Source: Hygrocybe punicea (Eukaryota; Basidiomycota; Agaricomycetes; Agaricales; Hygrophoraceae). Taken from it: 64,000 nucleotides of DNA. The translations under genes were made by a program, and so were the position numbers. The stretch covers positions 4,340,001 to 4,404,000 of the forward strand of contig OY744470.1 in NCBI GenBank assembly GCA_963556145.1, in the 5' to 3' direction. Under the pieces are notes generated by a model. The model did not search any database and was not told the DNA's origin. It saw only the letters and a list, made by a program, of their open reading frames with translations. Positions 28,720 through 41,377 of this stretch are shown here, one piece after another (position 1 is the first letter of the stretch; every line of letters starts with the position of its first letter).

Positions 28720-29475
28720 TTTTGATCATGTCTTTCCAAGGTTTCTCGCAATGAAGAACCCCCACGCATTACCAACTCCTATCCGCCAGACTTCATGTCT
28801 GATTATGGAGATTTCTGCAGGGAGCTGCAGAATAATTTCGGACCCCTGGATCCTAAGGGTAGTGCTGAGAACAATTTGGAAAACCTCGCAATGAAGGACA
28901 ACCAACGAATTGTGAAGTATATTGTTAACTTCAATCGTCTTGCTACGCAGACTGGCTGGGACATTGGTGCCTTGCGGCACTCCTTTTACTGAGGACTTCC
29001 AGATCACCTCAAAGACCAACTAGCCCAATCCGAGAAACCAAGGAACCTTTACAAGCTGAAGGATAATGCCCAACTCCTTGACACTAGGTATTGGGAACAG
29101 AAATTGGAGATTTCCCATGCTTTCAGATCCTCCTCCGCCAAAGCCTCCACTTCCAAGGCCCAGTCTTTGATTGACAAGGCCTCCAAGAAGAAATCCCCTG
29201 CCAAAGCTACCAACTCCAGTAGTACCTCCTCCACCACTCCAAAAACCCCTCCTGCCTATGCCGATAAGCTGGGCAAGGATGGAAAACTCAAGCCCACAGA
29301 ACGCCAATGCTGCATCGACAACAAACTCTGCATTATATGCAGAGGAGCAGGACACATGGCCAAGGATTGTACCAAAGCCAAGTATACGTCTTCTTGTGTT
29401 GCCGCTCGCACCACCTCTACTTCCTCTGCACCCCCCATCTCTAGTTCTGATTCTCCAATGGAGTTGGAAAAATAG
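28720..29475 (+). pseudogene. gypsy gag with CCHC zinc knuckle, broken
   Basis: Capsid-like segment MSDYGDFCRELQNNFG and IVKYIVNFNRLATQTGWD, then a TGA at 28990-28992 where the family has arginine (before GLPDHLKDQLAQ). The nucleocapsid part has ERQCCIDNKLCIICRGAG leading to the knuckle C-x2-C-x4-H-x4-C (CIICRGAGHMAKDC). The N-terminus is unclear. Ty3/gypsy gag by family pattern. Confidence 0.8.
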
Positions 29476-29520
29476 AGAGCAGTCTGCATACTCCAGCACA
29501 GGATGTAGGCTGCATTGAAC

Positions 29521-30315
29521 CTGACTGTGTGCTCCTGGAAGTAAAACTCAACACGTCCGCTCTCCCTAACGATTCCTTAATGATTTCCCTTTATCATTCT
29601 TCTATCCTTATCGTTACCCTTGTTGAATGTGGATCGATGCATTGTTTCATTGGTCCAGAATTCTGCTCCCTTCACAATCTCCCTGTTTTCCCCACTGCTC
29701 CAAAACATCTCCACTTGTTTGATGGTTCCTATGGTGGAATCATCAACAAATCTGTATCTATTTCTGTCTGTTTCCCTACTGGTGAAATTATAATCTTAGA
29801 ATTTTTGGTCACTCCATTGGATTCATCTGTCTCAGCAGTTCTTGGATATAGCTGGCCCACCAAATACAATCCATTGATTGACTGGGTTGAGCATAGCGTC
29901 AAATTCTGTTCTTCTGATTCTGTGCCTCCATTGTTGACTCTGGTGCCTGGTGAGGTACCACTTCCAGACCCTCCAGTATGGCCTCTGTCCCCTCTGTCTA
30001 CTCCACCTACTCTGCCCAATCCTCCCTCACCTTCAGCTTTGAAGCCTGACATTTCCTTTGTCAGCGCTCAAGCTTTTCTACATGGTTGCAAAGTCCCAGG
30101 AACTGAGGTCTTCTGCATGGAAGTCCGGTTACCTGAAGCCACTGGATGCTCTGTGAGCTACGGCCCTCCAGAACCCTCAGAACCCTCCATGGACCTTCCC
30201 AACCTCCCTAAAGAGTATCATGAATTCGCCGACATTTTTAGCAAGATGAAGGCTTGGAACCTCCCTGAAGACTCTCCTTACGACCTCAAAATTAATCTAG
30301 AGGACTGTGCTCAAC
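29521..30315 (+). pseudogene. gypsy protease and start of reverse transcriptase, truncated
   Basis: The retropepsin-like domain reads TLVECGSMHCFIG, where the active site is normally D-S/T-G, so the catalytic Asp is Glu. It is followed by VLGYSWPTKYNPLIDW. The reverse transcriptase entry region LPKEYHEFADIFSKMKAWNL, then YDLKINLEDCAQ, stops at 30315 where the foldback element begins. No continuation of this family's polymerase was found elsewhere in the window. Confidence 0.8.
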
Positions 30316-30419
30316 CAGTAGACCCAGTTGTTTTGGTTAACCCAATTGCAGATATAGTTGCAAAAGGTAGGTACACATAGCCCAGTTGCTTGCTGGGGGG
30401 GTAGGTTAACCCAAAAGAC

Positions 30420-30969
30420 AGCTCTTGCTGGGGAAATGTGGGGTGGTAGGTTGACCCAGGTACAGCTCTTGCTGGTCAAGGGTGGCTGGGTGGGTCAACC
30501 TGGTGTCAGCTCTGCCATGGGGTGGGTTAACCCAGGCAGCTATTCTGGATTGGTTGGGTTGACCCAGGTCCAGTTGTTCAAGCAATGTGGGTTGACCTGG
30601 CTGCAGCTATTACTGCAGCACTGGGTTGACCATGGACCAGCCCTTGCTGCAGGGTAGGGTGGCTGGGGTGCAGGTATTGCTGCAGCACTGGGTTGACCAG
30701 GGTTCAGCTATTGCTGCAGCACCGGGTTGACCCAGATCCAGTGCTTGCTGCAGGGCTTGGGTTGACTGGGGTCCAGCCATTGCTGCAGGCTTGGGTTGAC
30801 CAGGGTCCAGATATTGCTGTAGCACTGGGTTGACCCAGGTCCAGCAGCTGTAGGGTAGGTTGACCTGGGTCCAACTATTGCTGCAGCTCTGGTTTGACCT
30901 GGGTCCAGCTCTTGCTGTAGGGCAGGTTGACTTGGCTCCAGCTATTGGTGCAGAACCAGGTATACCCAG
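30420..30969. repeat. 34-bp satellite array, left arm of foldback copy 1
   Basis: Tandem variants of a 34-bp unit made of CAGTGCTGCAGCAATAGCT and GGACCCAGGTCAACC (reverse strand). It continues at 34884-35010 beyond the inserted retroelement. Confidence 0.85.
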
Positions 30970-31755
30970 TGATACGCAGCACACGTCCCTAAGCACGGAA
31001 ACCTTCTATTGGACCTATTCTAGCCTCGGACATGCTGTGATTCATTGCGAAACATCCCGATTTATATGTATCTCCATTGCGATGCGACTGCGATATGCGC
31101 GTGATACGGGCGATAATTTGACATTACGGCGATTTTCTTCGGAGCACTTCGGCCCCCTTCGGAAACATATTTCGAGCCTCTCCGACATCATCCATGCTTA
31201 TACCATTCACCCTATTCCATTCCGATTCCGTTCCGGTTCCAGGGAAGTCTTTACGCGACATGTTTCACTTATTTCAAACATTATAGCTCCTATCCTCTAG
31301 ATATTTTGGAAATTGCTTCACATGGTGCTATACCCTTTGTTTCAGTTCCATTTCATCCCTATTGCACCATAGTTCTGTCGCACACCATCTATTTGTCTTG
31401 CCTTCTTCACCCTGTATTGTCCTAACAACCAACTTCGCATAAATACCCCCTATAGTTTACATACTAGAGAGACGTCTTGTATACCCCCGATTCCAGTCTA
31501 TCATATCACCTCTTTACTGCGCTGTCCATGCGATAGCTCCGCTATGCTCTATTAAACTTTGCGTTCCTTCTATAAAGTGCTACATATACGCCGAAAACAT
31601 CGCCGACTGTTTCGCACACGCCGCGCGCATCGCACACATCGCACACATCGGAAACATCATCACCACTATCCAGAGCACCTCTGAGTATTTTTACTAACCT
31701 TTTGGATTGAGATTGAACCCCTCAGAATTCGTACAGCACTGTGGTAGAGTTGGTA
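30970..31755 (+). repeat. 786-bp LTR, inverted relative to its element
   Basis: Starts TGATACGCAGCACACGTCCC on the plus strand although gag lies on the minus strand. It ends at GTAGAGTTGGTA, where it abuts the 24-bp remnant of a correctly oriented LTR. Confidence 0.85.
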
Positions 31756-31776
31756 CTTAGGGACGTGCGCTGCGTA

Positions 31777-33792
31777 TCATCTTCTCTCCCAACTGAAATA
31801 TTGACTGTCCTCAGTCAACAACGAGCGGAGAAGTGACCAGAATTGAAGCGCAGCAATAGCAATGATGAGAAATGAAATCGATAACAGGAATAGTGGTGGT
31901 GGTGGTTCGCCGACTTGACACTTAGCTTTGAGCTGTGGGGCGCAGCGCGGAATGTGGGCAGGCGCAGAAGTGTACTGGAGCGAAATTAACAGCGGAGTCA
32001 AATACGAGCTATGCGCAGCAATCAGGAGCCAAGATGGAGGTATTCCAGAGGTGACTGCAGTTGGACGCAAAATCGCAGGACGCAAGGACAAAACGCGGGG
32101 CATTGAAGAAGACGCGGGCGCAGCAGATGGAATCGCAGTGAGCAGAATGGAAGTCGCAGTAGCTGTGGTCGGAGTAAATGATGCAAAGGGTGCAGGAAGC
32201 ATGGATATAGTGGCGCGAGGCCACGAAGAAGATAATAACGCAGGTGACAAAATACGCAAAAGGGGGGACGCAGTTGCGGGGTTCGAGGTTGGGACAGGTG
32301 CAAGTGGAGACACTAGGGACTTGTGCGCTGTACAGGCGGGTAGAGGCGAAGCTAATACTGATGGCGAAAAGGTGCGCGCAAGTACGAGGGCTTGAGACAA
32401 GGTCTGCGCAGCTGTTGACGCAATTTCAAGATCTGGGCGAGACGCGGTTGGGACACAAAGTGATAGCGAGGCAGGGGGCTGCGAGGTCGAAATCTTGACT
32501 ACAGGGGCTGCAAATGAATGGGTCTGTGAGCTGATTGACGGCGGGGATAAGGTCAAAGTATTCGGCACAGATGATGAAGCCGAAGTCAGCGGTGTAGCAG
32601 GCGAAGTCGAAGTCAAGGGTACCGCAGGCAAGAATGAATGCGAAATTGAGCGCACAGGTAAGGAGGCTGTAGGCGAGGGTGGAGCGGTGATATGCAACGG
32701 CAAAGTGGGCGCGATTCGGGTAGAGGGTTGCACACTATTTGCATAGTATACTGCAGTTGGACCGCTAGACGAGACAAAATGATCTATGGGTTTTTCCTGA
32801 ACAGCGCGGTGTTTGCAATGATTGAAGAGGCCTTCCTGGTGGTAAACACAATGCTCTCGCAGCGTAGCTGGTTCGCGGCGCTTTCGCAGAATGGCTAATT
32901 CACTTTCTATCTCCGCAATGTGCTGTGCAGACGTATGCGTCACAGATGGAGTATAGGAATCAATGTGAGGTGACAGCGAGAGCAGTTGTTGCGAAGCGAG
33001 TGCATCTGGGTACTGTAGTCGGCTAGCAATCGCGCGCGAAGCATCCTCTAGCCAGGACGAAGGTGAGAGCAGGCGCGAAAGCGGTACCGAGGGCGAGGAT
33101 GTGGACAAAGGTGCAGATGATGACAAGGACTGATGCGATGATGGTAGACCAAGTTCAGGGTGCGAAGGTCGAGTGCATGGCGTTGCTGTGAACGCCGCGG
33201 GTGCGCAGGTACCGGCGCTTTGAAGTACAAAAAGCGCAGCATCATAAACGTCACTGAGGACATAGGGGTCATCTGGGAAGTGGTCCGGTAGCTTTATCTC
33301 TAAACGCGAAATGATAGCGGAGCGAATTGGGGCCTGGAATCCTCGAAGGAATGCTCTCAACTGCTCGCCAGAGGAGATGCGATTCCCCTTTCGAAGGGAC
33401 GAAGAGACCTGGAAGAATGAGCGATAATATGAACCGAGAGCGGAAATATCAGAGATGACTCGGAGACATTGCTGAGTGACTAGATCTTCCATATCGGCAA
33501 TGGACCATCTGTGGGGACCCTCTGAACCCGGATAGAGTGCATAGACAGCGGCGATGAAGTCCTGGTAGCTAGATGTAGGAGCGAACTCTGGGAGCATCGT
33601 CCAAAGGTCAGCGGAGTCGATCTCAAGGTATTTAGTGACATAGTACTTCTGCTCCGAAGCGGCGGTGATGCTATGGGCTCGAAATAGGTCGGAGAGTTCG
33701 CTGAAATAGCACCGAAGTTCGCGGGGCTGATCCGGTGAAAATCTAGGTGCGAAATCTTCGCCACGGGCAGGCATCTGTGGTTGTGTAGTCAT
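31777..33792 (-). CDS. gypsy Gag protein of the non-autonomous element
   Basis: Intact 671-codon frame. The N-terminal 200 residues match the capsid region of a widespread agaricomycete gypsy family: QPRELRCYFSELSDLF, DFIAAVYALYPGSEG, SIADMEDLVTQQ, RAFLRGFQAP and KLPDHFPDDPYVLSDVYDAA. After about residue 220 it is a long Ser/Pro/Thr/Ala-rich region with no zinc knuckle visible. The frame ends almost on the polypurine tract, leaving no room for pol. The product would assemble particles only with enzymes supplied by a related autonomous element. It is the only long retroelement frame here with no stop. Confidence 0.85.
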   Translation of the reverse strand: MTTQPQMPARGEDFAPRFSPDQPRELRCYFSELSDLFRAHSITAASEQKYYVTKYLEIDSADLWTMLPEFAPTSSYQDFIAAVYALYPGSEGPHRWSIADMEDLVTQQCLRVISDISALGSYYRSFFQVSSSLRKGNRISSGEQLRAFLRGFQAPIRSAIISRLEIKLPDHFPDDPYVLSDVYDAALFVLQSAGTCAPAAFTATPCTRPSHPELGLPSSHQSLSSSAPLSTSSPSVPLSRLLSPSSWLEDASRAIASRLQYPDALASQQLLSLSPHIDSYTPSVTHTSAQHIAEIESELAILRKRREPATLREHCVYHQEGLFNHCKHRAVQEKPIDHFVSSSGPTAVYYANSVQPSTRIAPTLPLHITAPPSPTASLPVRSISHSFLPAVPLTSTSPATPLTSASSSVPNTLTLSPPSISSQTHSFAAPVVKISTSQPPASLSLCVPTASRPDLEIASTAAQTLSQALVLARTFSPSVLASPLPACTAHKSLVSPLAPVPTSNPATASPLLRILSPALLSSSWPRATISMLPAPFASFTPTTATATSILLTAIPSAAPASSSMPRVLSLRPAILRPTAVTSGIPPSWLLIAAHSSYLTPLLISLQYTSAPAHIPRCAPQLKAKCQVGEPPPPLFLLSISFLIIAIAALQFWSLLRSLLTEDSQYFSWERR
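31780..31790 (-). other. polypurine tract
   Basis: Minus strand reads GGGAGAGAAGA immediately before TGATACGC, the LTR start. This is the expected plus-strand primer position and it fixes the original 3' LTR boundary. Confidence 0.7.
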
Positions 33793-34097
33793 AGTGTGAA
33801 GCAGAGACTAGAGCTGCAGGAGCGAAGCGGTACTGGCACAGAGTGGATGAATAAATGAAGGTGATGGTGGCACTGAGATGACCGGTGCAGAATTGGTGAA
33901 GTAGATGAGGCTGCAGGTGCTAATGAGGTCACAGGGGTCTGAAAGCGAAGGTGCGAAGGTGCGAAGCAAAAATCAAAAAAAATCGCGGCAGATAAAGGGT
34001 GTCGCTGGTGAAAGAACCAAGAGGATATTTCGAAGAACCCCTCGCGGTGGGCTCCAAAATGAAAAGGGTGCACTGCGGTAATGTGAATGGAATCAAA

Positions 34098-34883
34098 TAC
34101 CAACTCTACCACAGTGCTGTACAAATTCTGAGGGGTTCAATCTCAATCCAAAAGGTTAGTAAAAATACTCAGAGGTGCTCTGGATAGTGGCAATGATGTT
34201 TCCGATGTGCGCGATGTGTGCGATGCACGCGGCGTGTGCGAAACAGTCGGCGATGTTTTCGGTGTATATGTAGCACTTTATAGAAGGAACGCAAAGTTTA
34301 ATAGAGCATAGCGGAGCTATCGCATGGACAGCGCAGTAAAGAGGTGATATGATAGACTGGAATCGGGGGTATACAAGACGTCTCTCTAGTATGTAAACTA
34401 TAGGGGGTATTTATGCGAAGTTGGTTGTTAGGACAATACAGGGTGAAGAAGGCAAGACAAATAGACGGTGTGCGACAGAACTATGGTGCAATAGGGATGA
34501 AATGGAACTGAAACAAAGGGTATAGCACCATGCGAAGCAATTTCCAAAATATCTAGAGGATAGGAGCTATAATGTTTGAAATAAGTGAAACATGTCGCGT
34601 AAAGACTTCCCTGGAACCGGAACGGAATCGGAATGGAATAGGGTGAACGGTATAAGCGTGGATGATGTCGGAGAGGCTCGAAATATGTTTCCGAAGGGGG
34701 CCGAAGTGCTCTGAAGAAAATCGCCGTAATGTCAAATTATCGCCCGTATCGCGCGCATATCGCAGTCGCATCGCAATGGAGATACATATAAATCGGGATG
34801 TTTCGCAATGAATCGCAGCATGTCCGAGGCTAGAATAGGTCCAATAGAAGGTTTCCGTGCTTAGGGACGTGCGCTGCGTATCA
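34098..34883 (-). repeat. 786-bp 5' LTR of the gag-only element
   Basis: Starts TGATACGCAGCGCACGTCCC on the minus strand, with the same orientation as gag. It is nearly identical to the arm at 30970-31755. Confidence 0.85.
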
Positions 34884-35496
34884 CCGGATCCAGCTCTCGC
34901 TACAGGCTCAGGTTGACCAGGGTCCAGCACTTGCTGCAGCACTGGGTTGACCTGGCTCCAGCTCTTCCTGCAGGATTGGGTTGCTCTTGGGCTACTCATT
35001 CCTGCAATGTGGGCCGATGTTGGTCCACAGGATTGAGCCACATACCAGTCTGCTAGGACATATTTAACATTGACAACATTGACAAGCTCACAACAGCTGA
35101 AACCATTGTTTATTGAGAAATTGTCATTTAAAGTATTCAGAATGTCTCTGTCTACACATCACATATATGTCCCATGTAATATAATTTGAAATGCAATTAT
35201 TACATGCACAAGCAATAGCAAAATTACAAAATTCTTCTTTTGCAAATGCACAATATCTCATCATTAGCCTCAGCCCACACAGGGGCTCCTTATGCCCAAT
35301 GACAATCTATACCAAAATCGGAACCACCCCACTTGGAATATTGTGCTTTTTATTTAATATTACTCAATGCCCAATTTGAATCCATATCACCTCACTACTC
35401 CTTAAAATGGACATGTAAATTTAATGATTATTCTATCCAAATACATAATTAAATTACCAATGACAGGAGGCAGGTGAGAGGAAGGTAGGTGGGTGT

Positions 35497-35707
35497 GGAG
35501 TGGGAGGAAGGTGGCAGTGGCAGTGGGAGGTGGGAGTGGGAGTGGGAGAAGGAGTGGGAGTGGGAGTGGGAGGAGTGGGAGTGGGAGGAGGAGTGGGAGT
35601 GGGAGTGGGAGTGGGAGAAGGGGTAAGGAGGGAGGGGAGGAGGGAAGGGCAGGAGGGAGAGGGAGAGGGAGAGGGAGAGGCAGGAAGGGTGGGAGTAGGG
35701 GTGGGAT
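35497..35707. repeat. GGGAGT/GGGAGA microsatellite, arm of foldback copy 1
   Basis: Runs of GGGAGT and GGGAGA. The counterparts are at 38573-38635, 43905-43972 and 45905-46160. Long Gly/Glu or Ser/Leu frames across them are artefacts. Confidence 0.8.
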
Positions 35708-35876
35708 GTACATACCTCTCTTGTTCCCATCATCCTCGTCCTTGTCATCTGCATCTTTGTCTCCGCCGTCCTCATCTTTGTCTTTGTCTCTGCCATCCTC
35801 ATCTTTGTCCCTGTTGTTCCTGTTCCTGGTCATTGTCATCATTGTCATCATTGTCGTCATTGTCATCATCATCCAC

Positions 35877-36726
35877 TGTAGATGTGGCTTCGGGGTGGCT
35901 TCAGAACAATAAAGTGATCCTAACCTAGGGGTGTCAGCGTAGAAGTGACTGTGGATAATCAGTGTCAGGAATAATAGTAGTAGAAGTGGAAATGGAAATA
36001 AAATATCAAGCTGCCGTATAAAACTGGACAAATAATAACAAACCCGGCGATGAACGGACTGAAAACGGACTAATAACGATGAACCTGACAATGTTGGGTA
36101 TGGTGGGTCGGGTTGGGTCAGGTCGGAAACGATGAATGAATAATGGAACAATGATAAAGACAATGAAGTGAACTATGAAAAGCTAAGGGTCTATGAGGAC
36201 GAGGATTTGAAGGGACTAAAACATGATTCTGACTGGAGACAGATCTCATTGGACTTGATTCCTGACTTCGGACTTACCCTATTTATGCATCCCCTCATCC
36301 TTGTGGAGATATGTAGGACGTTTTAGATCTTTTCCTTGGATATTCGTTTTCCCTGCCATTTTCCTGTCTATGTTGCTTTGCAACCCCCCTTTCCACATCC
36401 CCATTCCAGCTTCTCTTTGTAGTTTCCATTGGCCAAAGTAGACATGACCAAAAGTAGACTACACACACATGTACTATAAAAACGGTCCCTGATGACCATA
36501 CAAAAAAGAGATACCCTAAGTCCCCGTTTCCATATTATAATTAGAACTCCGGGGCTTCTGAGGCTGCCGGATTTGGTCCAAAAGCGGCCGTGACAAAGTG
36601 GCATACATCAGGTCACGTCACATCGGGATACATTGGGTCGGAATGGGGGTCGTTTGGAGGTGTCGGGTTTGTCTGGATTCGTGAGATATCGACGATATGG
36701 GCTCAGGGGGACATTGAGTCTCTACA
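35877..36726. mobile_element. solo LTR, copy 1 (TGTAG...CTACA family)
   Basis: 850 bp with ends TGTAG/CTACA and flanking 4-bp CCAC/CCGC. It is inserted into the exon-like block of foldback copy 1; copy 2 has the empty site. Related copies are at 48716-49600 and 62580-63481. Confidence 0.8.
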
Positions 36727-39700
36727 CCGCATCTCCATACCCGTCATTGTCCTCATCGTCCCCTGGATGGTTGTCATCCCCATCATCCTGTTATCCTGTT
36801 GCTATCCTTCTCCATCCTGTCGTCGTCTCTGTCATCCTGTCGCCTGTTGCTATCCTTCTCCATCCCATCATCGTCCCCTGGCTGGCGGTCTCTGCCCTTG
36901 TTGTCTTTGTCATCATCGTTGCCTGCCATCCGTTGTTTCGGCCCTTGAGTTGGGCGTTGACGTGACGTGGCGCAGGTGTGCGTGTTGCGGGGCATTCCCG
37001 GTGCAGCAGTGAGAAAGTTCTACATAAAAATAACAATATTAGTTAGCATAGTGATAGATAGTAAGTTTTGAGACTTGTACTTACCTTCTACTTGATGTTG
37101 TTGCTGTTGCAATTCTCATGGATGCATCATGGAGTACACGACAATTTGAACCCATGCCGAAGGTTGCTGATTGCCCAAACAGGTGCGAATTGCCTATGAC
37201 CAAGATCTTACTTTTCTCAGTGTAATTTCATGGAGCACAACAACTGTGTAACACATTTAAGACCATGTAGGGATAGAATTAGCCTCTAACTACATCCTCC
37301 CCAAATTTTGTATTTTATTATGGCCTACATAGAGAGATATCCATGATTCATTAATACCTCCCTGCCAATTTCAGACCCTTAAGGTGCAACATTACCAATA
37401 TTGCTCTGAAAAATATGAGAATAATTGTGAAACTACTATGTAAAGTATCTATTGTATTGATAATCAGTGCCTGGCACTTGGTGGTCCCAGACATCTGTTG
37501 TAGCCAAGAAACGACAGGTTCAAAGTAAAGCAGCTAGTTTGGATTTTGACTTCAGTTGAGGTGTGGCCCAGCCACAATGCACAATTCTGTGCATTTGCTG
37601 GCTGCAACATAGGTCCTGGTCCACCAACAATCAGGCACTTATTTGTACCACAATGAGTACTTATTCAAGTACTCCTTAGATTAATTCCAGACTTTTAAGA
37701 CAAAGTTAGATCATTAAGGGGCAAATTCTGGCAGAGGAATGGTATAAATTGTGAATAGCTCTTTATGCAGGGCCAAATAAAATACCAAATTTGAGATGAG
37801 AGTAGGTATACTATATTTACATCTTTTGAGGATCTCACTTGGAGTATACATGCCTTGTTGTGCATGCCAGAAGATTCAAAAACTTCAGCCACACTTCCAT
37901 GTTTGGAAACTCGAACCCGTTTGGGAAGTCAGCAACTGCCGGTTGGAGTTCAACTCCTTTGTTTTCAACAACACAAAATGGGTGTAGAAGAGTACCTGAG
38001 GTAGGTCTTTTTGTAATTTTTTTGTGAGTTGTGTGCTAATGATTATTAAATGATTGCAGCTACACCCACGACAAACACAGGTGAACCCAAACTGCAACCA
38101 ACACCAGCCCAGAAAACAATGCCACGGCCACCCCAGCAAACAGAACAGATGCTGATGAAAATGGCCATGGAAACGAGGCTGCGAGGCTGGGTATGAGGAT
38201 GCGCCAACGACTGAGACAGATGGCCGCGACAGCCACAGTGGCAATGACGAGGACAGAGATGGCGAGGGCACATATGAGCCAGGGGACAGCAACAGGGATG
38301 GAGATGGCCAGCAAGGAGATGACAGGACAACAGAGACAATGACAATGATCCAGCAGATGACAAGGACTGGGGGGGATGACAATGACCACAAGGATGGTGG
38401 TGATGATGAGGGGAACAACAGGAACAGGAATGACAGGGACTGGAACATGGGGACAGGGATGATAGGGATGGGGATGACGGGGACAGGAACGACAGGTATG
38501 AGGACAGCAGAGACATAGACGAAGATGATGAGGATGAGGGGAATGCAACAAGTATGTACATCCCACTCTCCTCCCTCTCCTCCTCCCTCTCCCTCTCCCT
38601 CTCCCTCTCCCTCTCCCTCTCCCTCTCCCTGTTGCCCTTCCCTCCTGCCTTCCCACCTTCCTACTTCTCCCACTCCCACCTTCCTCCACTCCCACTCCAC
38701 ACCCACCGACCTGCCTCCGGCCATTTACTATTTAATTATGTATTTTAATAATCATTAAATGTATGTGTGTATTTTAAGTAATAGTGAGGTTATATATATT
38801 CCAATAGAGAATTGAGCAATATTAAATAGAAAAGCACAATATTCCAAGTGGGGTAATTTCTGGTTTTGCCATAGGTTGTCATTGGGGATAAGTAACTCCT
38901 GTAATGGCTGATAGCTGATAGTAAAAGTAAGATATTGTGCATTGTCAAAATAATAATTGTGTAATTTTGCTATGACCTGTGCTTTTAATAATTGCATTCA
39001 AATTATATTACATGGTACATTTATGTTCAGAACAGATTGAAATATTTTGATTATTTTATATATATGGCAGTTTCTGAATAAATATTGGCTTGAGCTGCTG
39101 TGAGCTCTGTTAATGTTATCAACATTAAATACATGCAGGCAGAGTGAGATGTGGTGCAATCCTTTGCACTGACATGGGCCCACATTGCAGCAAAAGCTAG
39201 TGTTTTAAAGTCTGGTTAGGTCCGGTTTTTTGCCTTTTTTAGACATTAACCGGGACCGGACCAGTTTCCTAACACTCCAAAAACTGAAAAAACCAGACTG
39301 GACTGATGGAAACTGGTTGCCATTGGTTTTTTCTGGTCTATTAACTGGTTAAAACTGGTTTCAACCTAAACTGGTCATTAACCAGTCCAGACTGGTTTTG
39401 CACCAGGTCTGGACCAGTCTTTACTACTCAAAACGGGAGGAATTTTAGAAATATTGAATTTTAGTTGTAAGTGTGACTTCTCATCACAGAGTGACACTAC
39501 CTCAACTTCCAACCACAGAACATCAAGTAGATCACGAACTGTTCAAGGTAAGTCTTTCTTTTTGGTTGTACATTGAATACTCACTAACATTTTACTTTTC
39601 TAATGTAGATATTCACCGTGACGGTGGTCAGCACACCACCAACATCAACCACCACCACCACCAACACGAGCCCACACTGGCACATCAACCAACCACCAGC

Positions 39701-40273
39701 AACAGCACCAGAAGCAATGGCAACAGCACCAGTACCAATGTCATCAGCACCAGCACCAGGTTTTCAACGGGTTGGTGACAACAACAGGGCTACATGCCCT
39801 CAGGTATGTTTCTTATGTATTTAACATTAAACTGACTATATTTTCTTAGATTAAATTGCACACCCGTGCAAGAGAACGCGTCTAAACATGTCCCAGACTG
39901 CAATCCCACGACGCCGGCACCAACGCCCAGCCAATCAACACCAGCACCAACTCAAAGCCACCGCGCCACCACCAAGACATTGCAAGTGTGAGCCATGGCC
40001 AATGGCGTTGAAATGCGAGCCGTGTATGCTAAGAATGGGGAGGTCGGCGGCAACACCCAAGCCCATGGCAATGCAGACAACGAGGAAAACCATAGCGAGG
40101 ACGACAATAGTGATGAGGACGACGCGGACAGTGATGAAGATGGGAAGCAACATGGACAATGGTGATTAGAATCATAAGGATGGCCACAACGATGATGACG
40201 GCCACAGAACCATGACCCGAGGTTGACAATGACCAGGATGGAGGGGCAACGAGCCCCCACCACCATGATACCA

Positions 40274-40325
40274 CCTCGCGAACCATGTCGGCCATGTCAA
40301 TTGACATGGCGCCGCATTCGCGAGG
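40274..40325. repeat. CCTCGCGAA...TTCGCGAGG palindromic module
   Basis: 52 bp with 9-bp outer arms CCTCGCGAA/TTCGCGAGG and a perfect central 20-bp palindrome GCCATGTCAATTGACATGGC. The same layout occurs at 49841 and three or four times from 55675. Confidence 0.85.
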
Positions 40326-40483
40326 TTGCAAGTGGGTGGTGGGATGTGGCAAGGATACTGCATAGCACCCATGGGTCGTATGGATCGTGGTGGATGCTAC
40401 CCATCATGGGTACGGTATTCACAGGTGCGGGTGCGGTATTGACAAACCCAACCTGTGGTCAACTCTAGCTGCAGTGAAGGATT

Positions 40484-40521
40484 GGGCAGGGCAGGGCAGG
40501 GCAGGGCAGGGCAGGGCAGGG
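40484..40521. repeat. GGGCA microsatellite
   Basis: About seven perfect tandem GGGCA units. Confidence 0.9.
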
Positions 40522-40776
40522 AAAAGCACCCTCTATTATACATAAATTGTCCAATAGTTTGATTATCTAAATACACAGGTCATCCCCCCCCAGCCAAAAA
40601 CCAGCGCTAGGGTAATTTTCCTATCTACAAGGTGAACTGGAAAGTCCGGTTGTAACTGGTTGCAGCCGGTTGCAACTTGGTTGCATAAGCATGGGCCAAA
40701 CCAGGCAACCACAACCGGCAACCTCCCACATCAGGTGCAACTGCAACCGGTGGTCCGGTGTGACGGCGAGTTCTGT

Positions 40777-41377
40777 TGTAGACCTGGAATGGGAATCTAC
40801 GGAAAGTGGTGATCAGCTAAGAAGTGATCAGAGGAATTTAGTTTCTTTTAGAAAGGTCTAGTCAATCCAACCTGAATCCAGGGGTTCTGGACTCAGAGGG
40901 AGAGTATGGGAAAGGACTATGAGCGGTGTAGACAATACGAAGAGTGGACTCAGAAATAGAACTAAAGCGTGGGTGTCGGTATTTCTATATGTCTGGGGGT
41001 CGGTGTTTCTATATGTGTTTGTAGTATAAATGTGCTACTTTTATACTACTAAGAGGGATCCTGTGCTGTAGTAACTAAGTACTACAAGCGAAGGCTGTAA
41101 ATGATAGGGGTGGAGTGGAGTGGAGGATAGGTGGAGTGGTGCTATGTACAAGGAGACGGGAAACGAAGATACATGATATATATAACTAGAAACATACTGA
41201 TTCCGGGTCGTTAGGGACATTGCAGTGCGTGTAGGAACGAATCCAGAGGCAGAATCCAGAGTGGAATTGATAGGAATGAGTGGAATTGAACGGAATCAAC
41301 GATACGGGAATGGGAATGGATGGGAACGGAGTGGGATATGAAGAGGAAACGGATCCACACGATCTGGAGCCTCTACA
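40777..41377. repeat. LTR-like segment in the third hAT
   Basis: 601 bp starting TGTAG and ending CTCTACA, like the solo LTR family, but with a different interior and no matching flank duplication. It may be a diverged or truncated solo LTR. Confidence 0.4.

Larger units (their letters stand above)
30970..34883 (-). mobile_element. gag-only LTR retroelement with inverted LTRs
   Basis: The outer ends are TGATACGCAGC and its complement. The minus-strand order is LTR (34883-34098), leader, gag (33792-31777) and a polypurine tract, then an LTR start of only 24 bp (31779-31756) that switches to an LTR in the opposite direction (30970-31755). Both LTR arms are exactly 786 bp. There is no protease, polymerase or integrase, so it is non-autonomous. 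Confidence 0.85.

Noticed and set aside
31928..32395. 155-codon plus-strand frame
   Set aside because: Complement of the Ser/Pro-rich part of the intact gag frame on the other strand.
30370..35010. CRISPR-like array because of regular repeats and spacers
   Set aside because: The units are contiguous degenerate 34-bp satellites with no unique spacers, in a eukaryotic genome.
35402..36163. 253-codon minus-strand frame with Asp/Lys and Pro/Leu runs
   Set aside because: Hexamer microsatellite plus the start of a solo LTR; no conserved domain.
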